Source: Amycolatopsis eburnea
Lineage (GTDB): Bacteria > Actinomycetota > Actinomycetes > Mycobacteriales > Pseudonocardiaceae
NCBI RefSeq assembly: GCF_003937945.1
Contig: NZ_RSEC01000058.1
Coordinates: 1 to 64,000, forward strand
Direction: 5' to 3'
DNA: 64,000 nt
How positions within the stretch are numbered: position 1 is the stretch's first letter; the number at the start of each line of letters is the position of its first letter. The translations under genes were made by a program, and so were the position numbers. Below, piece after piece: positions 61,137 through 64,000 of this stretch. The notes beneath the pieces were generated by a model. The model was not told the origin of the DNA and did no database searches. It worked only from the letters and a program-made list of their open reading frames with translations.

Positions 61137-62102
61137 ATGACCGTATCTGCAGTTTCGGCGGAGGAAAACTTCGCCGACCCCTTGAATCGTGAATCTCGGT
61201 TCTATTCGAACGTCGTGAACGTCCCGATCCGGGACTTGACGCCCTTCGCGGCGGCGCCCCGGACGGCGGAGGACGCCGACCACGTCCGCGCGCTCGCGGA
61301 ATCGGCGATCGCGCCGCCGCCGATCGTCGTCCACCGCGCGACGTCGCAGGTCGTCGACGGGCTGCACCGGCTCCGGGCGGCGCAGCTGCGCGGCGAGAAG
61401 ACCATCGCCGCGGTGTACTTCGACGGTGACGTCAAAGAGGCGTACGTGCTGGCCGTGAAGCTGAACGCGACGCACGGCCTGCCGCTGACCCTGGCCGACC
61501 GGAAGGCCGCGGCGCGGGAAATCCTGTCCCTGTACCCGGAGTGGTCGGACCGGCGGATCGCGGGGGTCGCCGGGCTCTCGCCGAAAACGGTGGCCGCGAT
61601 CCGGCGGCGGTCGGATGGGGAATTTCCCCGTTCGACCGGCCGGCTCGCGAGCAACGGGGTGCTGTACCGGTCCAACGAGCAGGCGAGGCGGCGTGCCGCC
61701 GAGCTGTTCGAGGCCGACCCGGACGCGTCGGCGCGCGAAGTGGCACTGGCGGCCGGGGTTTCGGTCACCACGGCCAAGGACGTGCGCAAACGGCTGCGCG
61801 ACGGGGAAGAACCGGTGTCCCGCAAGGGAAGCAAGCCGGCTCGCGGCGCGGCGATCGGGACCGCCGGGCGGCGTGCGGACCCGGCCTACGTGCTGGACCG
61901 GATGCGCCGGGACCCCGCGCTGCGGTTCACCGAATCCGGCCGCGCGGTGCTGCGCTGGCTGGAGGTCCCGTTCGGCGGCGCCGACCTGCGGACCGTCGTG
62001 GACAAGATCCCGAGCCACTGCGCGCCCGGCCTCGCCGAGGTCGCCCGGCAGCGCTCGCGCGACTGGGACCAGCTGGCCGAGCTGCTCGACCACTGCACGT
62101 GA
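61137..62102 (+). CDS. StrR-like ParB-domain transcriptional regulator
   Basis: A 321-residue protein of the StrR/NovG/Bbr type: an N-terminal ParB-like domain plus helix-turn-helix. Family blocks are EDADHVRALAESAIAPPPIV, SQVVDGLHRLRAAQLRGEKT, EAYVLAVKLNATHGLPLTLA and the DNA-binding part SDRRIAGVAGLSPKTVAAIR. Relatives are pathway-specific activators of aminoglycoside and glycopeptide antibiotic genes. No such cluster is in the window, so its targets lie elsewhere. A vegetative-type promoter is seen about 200 bp upstream. Confidence 0.87.
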   Translation: MTVSAVSAEENFADPLNRESRFYSNVVNVPIRDLTPFAAAPRTAEDADHVRALAESAIAPPPIVVHRATSQVVDGLHRLRAAQLRGEKTIAAVYFDGDVKEAYVLAVKLNATHGLPLTLADRKAAAREILSLYPEWSDRRIAGVAGLSPKTVAAIRRRSDGEFPRSTGRLASNGVLYRSNEQARRRAAELFEADPDASAREVALAAGVSVTTAKDVRKRLRDGEEPVSRKGSKPARGAAIGTAGRRADPAYVLDRMRRDPALRFTESGRAVLRWLEVPFGGADLRTVVDKIPSHCAPGLAEVARQRSRDWDQLAELLDHCT

Positions 62103-62108
62103 GCCGCG

Positions 62109-62792
62109 TCAGGCGCCGGACGCGCGCGAGCCGGCCGGCGCCCCCGGCGGGTCGAAGATCCAGTCGAGCCAGCGGCCGAAGACCTCTTCCTGGTTCATCC
62201 TCGGGACCTCTTCGTTGACCTGGCGCAGGGTGGGGAACCGTTCGGGGTCCAGCTCCCGGAAGAGGCCGCGGACGCGGTTCCAGCCGGGGACGTCCTCGGG
62301 ATCGGTCCGGCGCGGGTACATCAGCGCGCTGCCGAGGACGAACCGCTGCAGGCCGCTGAACACCATGACGGCCGTCTCGATGTCGTAGCCGGCGTCGAGC
62401 ATGCCCCGGTAGATCCGTTCCCCCATCAGGAGCTGGTGCGGGCTGTCGAGGGCGTGCTCGAGCGTGATGTTCACCAGTCCGGGGTGGGCGACCAGGACCC
62501 GGAAGTACTGCCGGGCGAGTTCCTTCGCCCCTTCGACGCCGGATTGCTCCGGCGGCCCGATCTCCGCGAAGACGTCGTCTACGAAGGCCGCGAGCAGTGC
62601 GTCCTTGTCCCGGAAGTGCCGGTAGAGCGCCATCGGGTCGACCTTGAGATCCGTGGCGATGGCGCGCATCGTGACCGCGTCGACGCCCTTCTCCGCGACC
62701 GTCGCCGCCACCGCGTCGAGGATCAGGCGGCGGTTGAGGGAGCCGCGCGGCGTTGCCGTCCGGGTGGTGTTCTTCGCGGGTTTTTCGGTCAC
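62109..62792 (-). CDS. TetR-family transcriptional regulator
   Basis: A 227-residue TetR regulator. The N-terminal helix-turn-helix reads LNRRLILDAVAATVAEKGVD and TMRAIATDLKVDPMALYRHF. The C-terminal ligand-binding domain (about 75-225) is all helical and of the large TetR_C type. GTG start. It converges with the StrR-like gene (6-bp gap) and is divergent from the S9 peptidase gene. Overlapping palindromes at 62837-62860 in the 79-bp intergenic space are the likely operator. Confidence 0.93.
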   Translation of the reverse strand: MTEKPAKNTTRTATPRGSLNRRLILDAVAATVAEKGVDAVTMRAIATDLKVDPMALYRHFRDKDALLAAFVDDVFAEIGPPEQSGVEGAKELARQYFRVLVAHPGLVNITLEHALDSPHQLLMGERIYRGMLDAGYDIETAVMVFSGLQRFVLGSALMYPRRTDPEDVPGWNRVRGLFRELDPERFPTLRQVNEEVPRMNQEEVFGRWLDWIFDPPGAPAGSRASGA

Positions 62793-62836
62793 GCGACCAG
62801 CCTAATCGACCTCGCGGGGGCTCGGATCGGGTAGTT

Positions 62837-62860
62837 GTCTACGGCGTAGACTATGCCGTA
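62837..62860. promoter_or_regulatory. Overlapping palindromes, probable TetR operator
   Basis: GTCTAC-GGC-GTAGAC (62837-62851) and TACGGC-N9-GCCGTA (62840-62845, 62855-62860) are two perfect 6-bp-arm dyads that overlap in the divergent region between the TetR gene and the S9 peptidase gene. TAGACT at 62847-62852 could be the -10 of the peptidase gene, so binding would block it. Confidence 0.6.
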
Positions 62861-62871
62861 TCGTCGCGCTC

Positions 62872-64000
62872 ATGGAGCGCACCATTGCCGTCGAGGACTA
62901 CCGGCGGGCGGAGCAGATGCTGCGGCCGCGCCGTTCTTCGCTGATCACCGGCGTGGTCGGGCCGCTGACGTGGTCGGCCCGGTCGGATTCGTTCTGGTAC
63001 CCGACGTCGGGCGCGCACGGCGCGGAACACGTGCTGGTCGATCCGGCCGCGGGCACGCGGCAACCCGCCTTCGACCACGCCCGGATGGCCACCGCGCTGG
63101 CGGCCGCGACCGGGGAACCGGTCGAGCGCGTGATACCGCGGTTGTCGGTGCTCGACGTCGAAAGCGCCGCCGTGGTCGTCGAATCCGGTGGCCGCCGGTG
63201 GCGGGTTTCACTGGCGGACTACGCGTGCACGCCCGTCGAGGCGCCGGTTTCCGCGGCCCCCGGGGAATCCCGCTCGCCGGACGGGCGGTGGACGGTCTTC
63301 GTCCGCGACCACAACCTGTGGGTGCGCGACGAAACGGGCGCCGAGTCGGCGCTCACCCACGACGGCTCGGCCGACAACGCGTACGCGACCGAAACGACGT
63401 TCTGGCAGCACCGGTCGATCATGCGGAAGGCGGGGGCGGTCGCGCCCCCGGTGGTGCTGTGGGCCCCCGACGGCGCGAAGCTGGTGACGCACCGGATCGA
63501 CGAACGCGAGGTCGGGCTGCTGCACCTGGTCGAGTCGGCGCCGGAGGGTGGCGGCCGCCCGGTTTCGCACGCCTACCGGTACGCCATGGCGGGCGAGGAA
63601 AACCAGCCGATGCTGCACCTGGTCGTCGTCGACCTGGAGCGCCGGACGGTGACGCCGTCGGACGCCGAGCCCTTCTACGCGTCGTTCCGCTCGCCGCTGG
63701 CGTGGGACCGGGCGTGGCTGTCGGCCGACGGCGGGACGCTCTTCTACCTCGACCCCGGCCGGTTCTACCTGCGCCTGCGGCTGATCGCGGTCGACCTGGC
63801 GACGGGCCGATCCCGGGTGGTCGTCGAAGAAACCGGCCAGACCCGGGTCGAGCCCAACCAGATGATCTTCCAGCCGCCGCTGGTGCGCACCCTGGCGAAC
63901 GGGGAAGTGCTCTGGTACTCCCAGCGCGACGGCTGGGGGCACCTCTACCGGTATTCCGCTTCGGGGGTTCTGGTCAACCAGGTGACGAAGGGTGCCTGGG
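62872..64000 (+). CDS. S9 family (DPP-IV type) peptidase, 5' part
   Basis: Open to the end of the window; 376 residues visible. The sequence is the beta-propeller part of dipeptidyl-peptidase IV-like enzymes. It begins MERTIAVEDYRRAEQMLRPR, has SPDGRWTVFVRDHNLWVRDE near 135-155, VLWAPDGAKLVTHRIDEREV near 200 and NGEVLWYSQRDGWGHLYRY near 345. The catalytic alpha/beta-hydrolase domain with the Ser/Asp/His triad would lie beyond 64000. There is no signal peptide, so it is probably cytosolic. Control by the divergent TetR regulator is likely from the intervening palindromes. Confidence 0.9.
   Translation, partial: MERTIAVEDYRRAEQMLRPRRSSLITGVVGPLTWSARSDSFWYPTSGAHGAEHVLVDPAAGTRQPAFDHARMATALAAATGEPVERVIPRLSVLDVESAAVVVESGGRRWRVSLADYACTPVEAPVSAAPGESRSPDGRWTVFVRDHNLWVRDETGAESALTHDGSADNAYATETTFWQHRSIMRKAGAVAPPVVLWAPDGAKLVTHRIDEREVGLLHLVESAPEGGGRPVSHAYRYAMAGEENQPMLHLVVVDLERRTVTPSDAEPFYASFRSPLAWDRAWLSADGGTLFYLDPGRFYLRLRLIAVDLATGRSRVVVEETGQTRVEPNQMIFQPPLVRTLANGEVLWYSQRDGWGHLYRYSASGVLVNQVTKGAW

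Overview
The window is high-GC actinomycete DNA with dense, often overlapping genes, many GTG starts, MprAB/PepD and EspR-like regulators, and SARP- and StrR-type regulators. This fits the Pseudonocardiales, most likely an Amycolatopsis-like organism; the genus is inference, since no rRNA or marker gene is present.

Layout. (a) 0.1-9.6 kb: accessory metabolism. A secreted GH92 mannosidase lies behind a LacI-type palindrome, followed by a NarL-type two-component system, a GlcG/HbpS-like protein, a cytosine-deaminase-like amidohydrolase, a LysR regulator divergent from an MFS exporter, and a small secreted peptide. (b) 9.6-18.0 kb: an AfsR-like SARP/NB-ARC/TPR regulator, a vWA protein with an unknown partner, a SWIM/SNF2 ATPase and a UPF0158 protein. 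(c) 18.2-30.6 kb: a defence/accessory island ending at the 3' end of a tRNA-Arg(CCU) gene. It holds a sigma-like protein, a DUF6907-like protein, an AbiEi/AbiEii-type toxin-antitoxin pair with its own inverted repeat, a complete type I restriction operon hsdM-hsdS-hsdR, a frameshifted gene remnant and a lower-GC DUF262-DUF1524-RAMA protein. No integrase or transposase is seen.

(d) 30.9-34.7 kb: two unknown proteins, an orphan LuxR response regulator and a TRIC-type channel. (e) 34.7-55.7 kb: an expanded version of the mycobacterial Rv0981-Rv0996 locus: mprA, mprB, pepD, moaB, mscL, a SAF protein, an FmdB/Ruc-like zinc chaperone under a CIRCE element, 5-formyl-THF cyclo-ligase, galU, moeA/glp, rimJ and a GlpR-like membrane protein. 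Two blocks are inserted. One is deoR-galT, between mprB and pepD. The other is an 8-kb block between pepD and moaB with a five-gene coupled operon (GT2, DUF2064 transferase, methyltransferase, cytochrome b/molybdopterin oxidoreductase, membrane protein) divergent from a membrane protein plus two-component operon. MprA-box-like repeats precede both mprA and pepD.

(f) 55.7-64.0 kb: tRNA-Ala(CGC), a DUF4062/NB-ARC/TPR STAND protein with a perfect 126-bp tandem duplication, an EspR-like regulator with ImmA/IrrE-like protease and a multi-TM protein, a StrR-like regulator, a TetR regulator, and the 5' part of an S9 (DPP-IV type) peptidase running off the end.

The best candidates for undescribed biology are the DUF262-DUF1524-RAMA protein beside the type I system, and the 40-47 kb coupled glycosyl/Mo-oxidoreductase operon.
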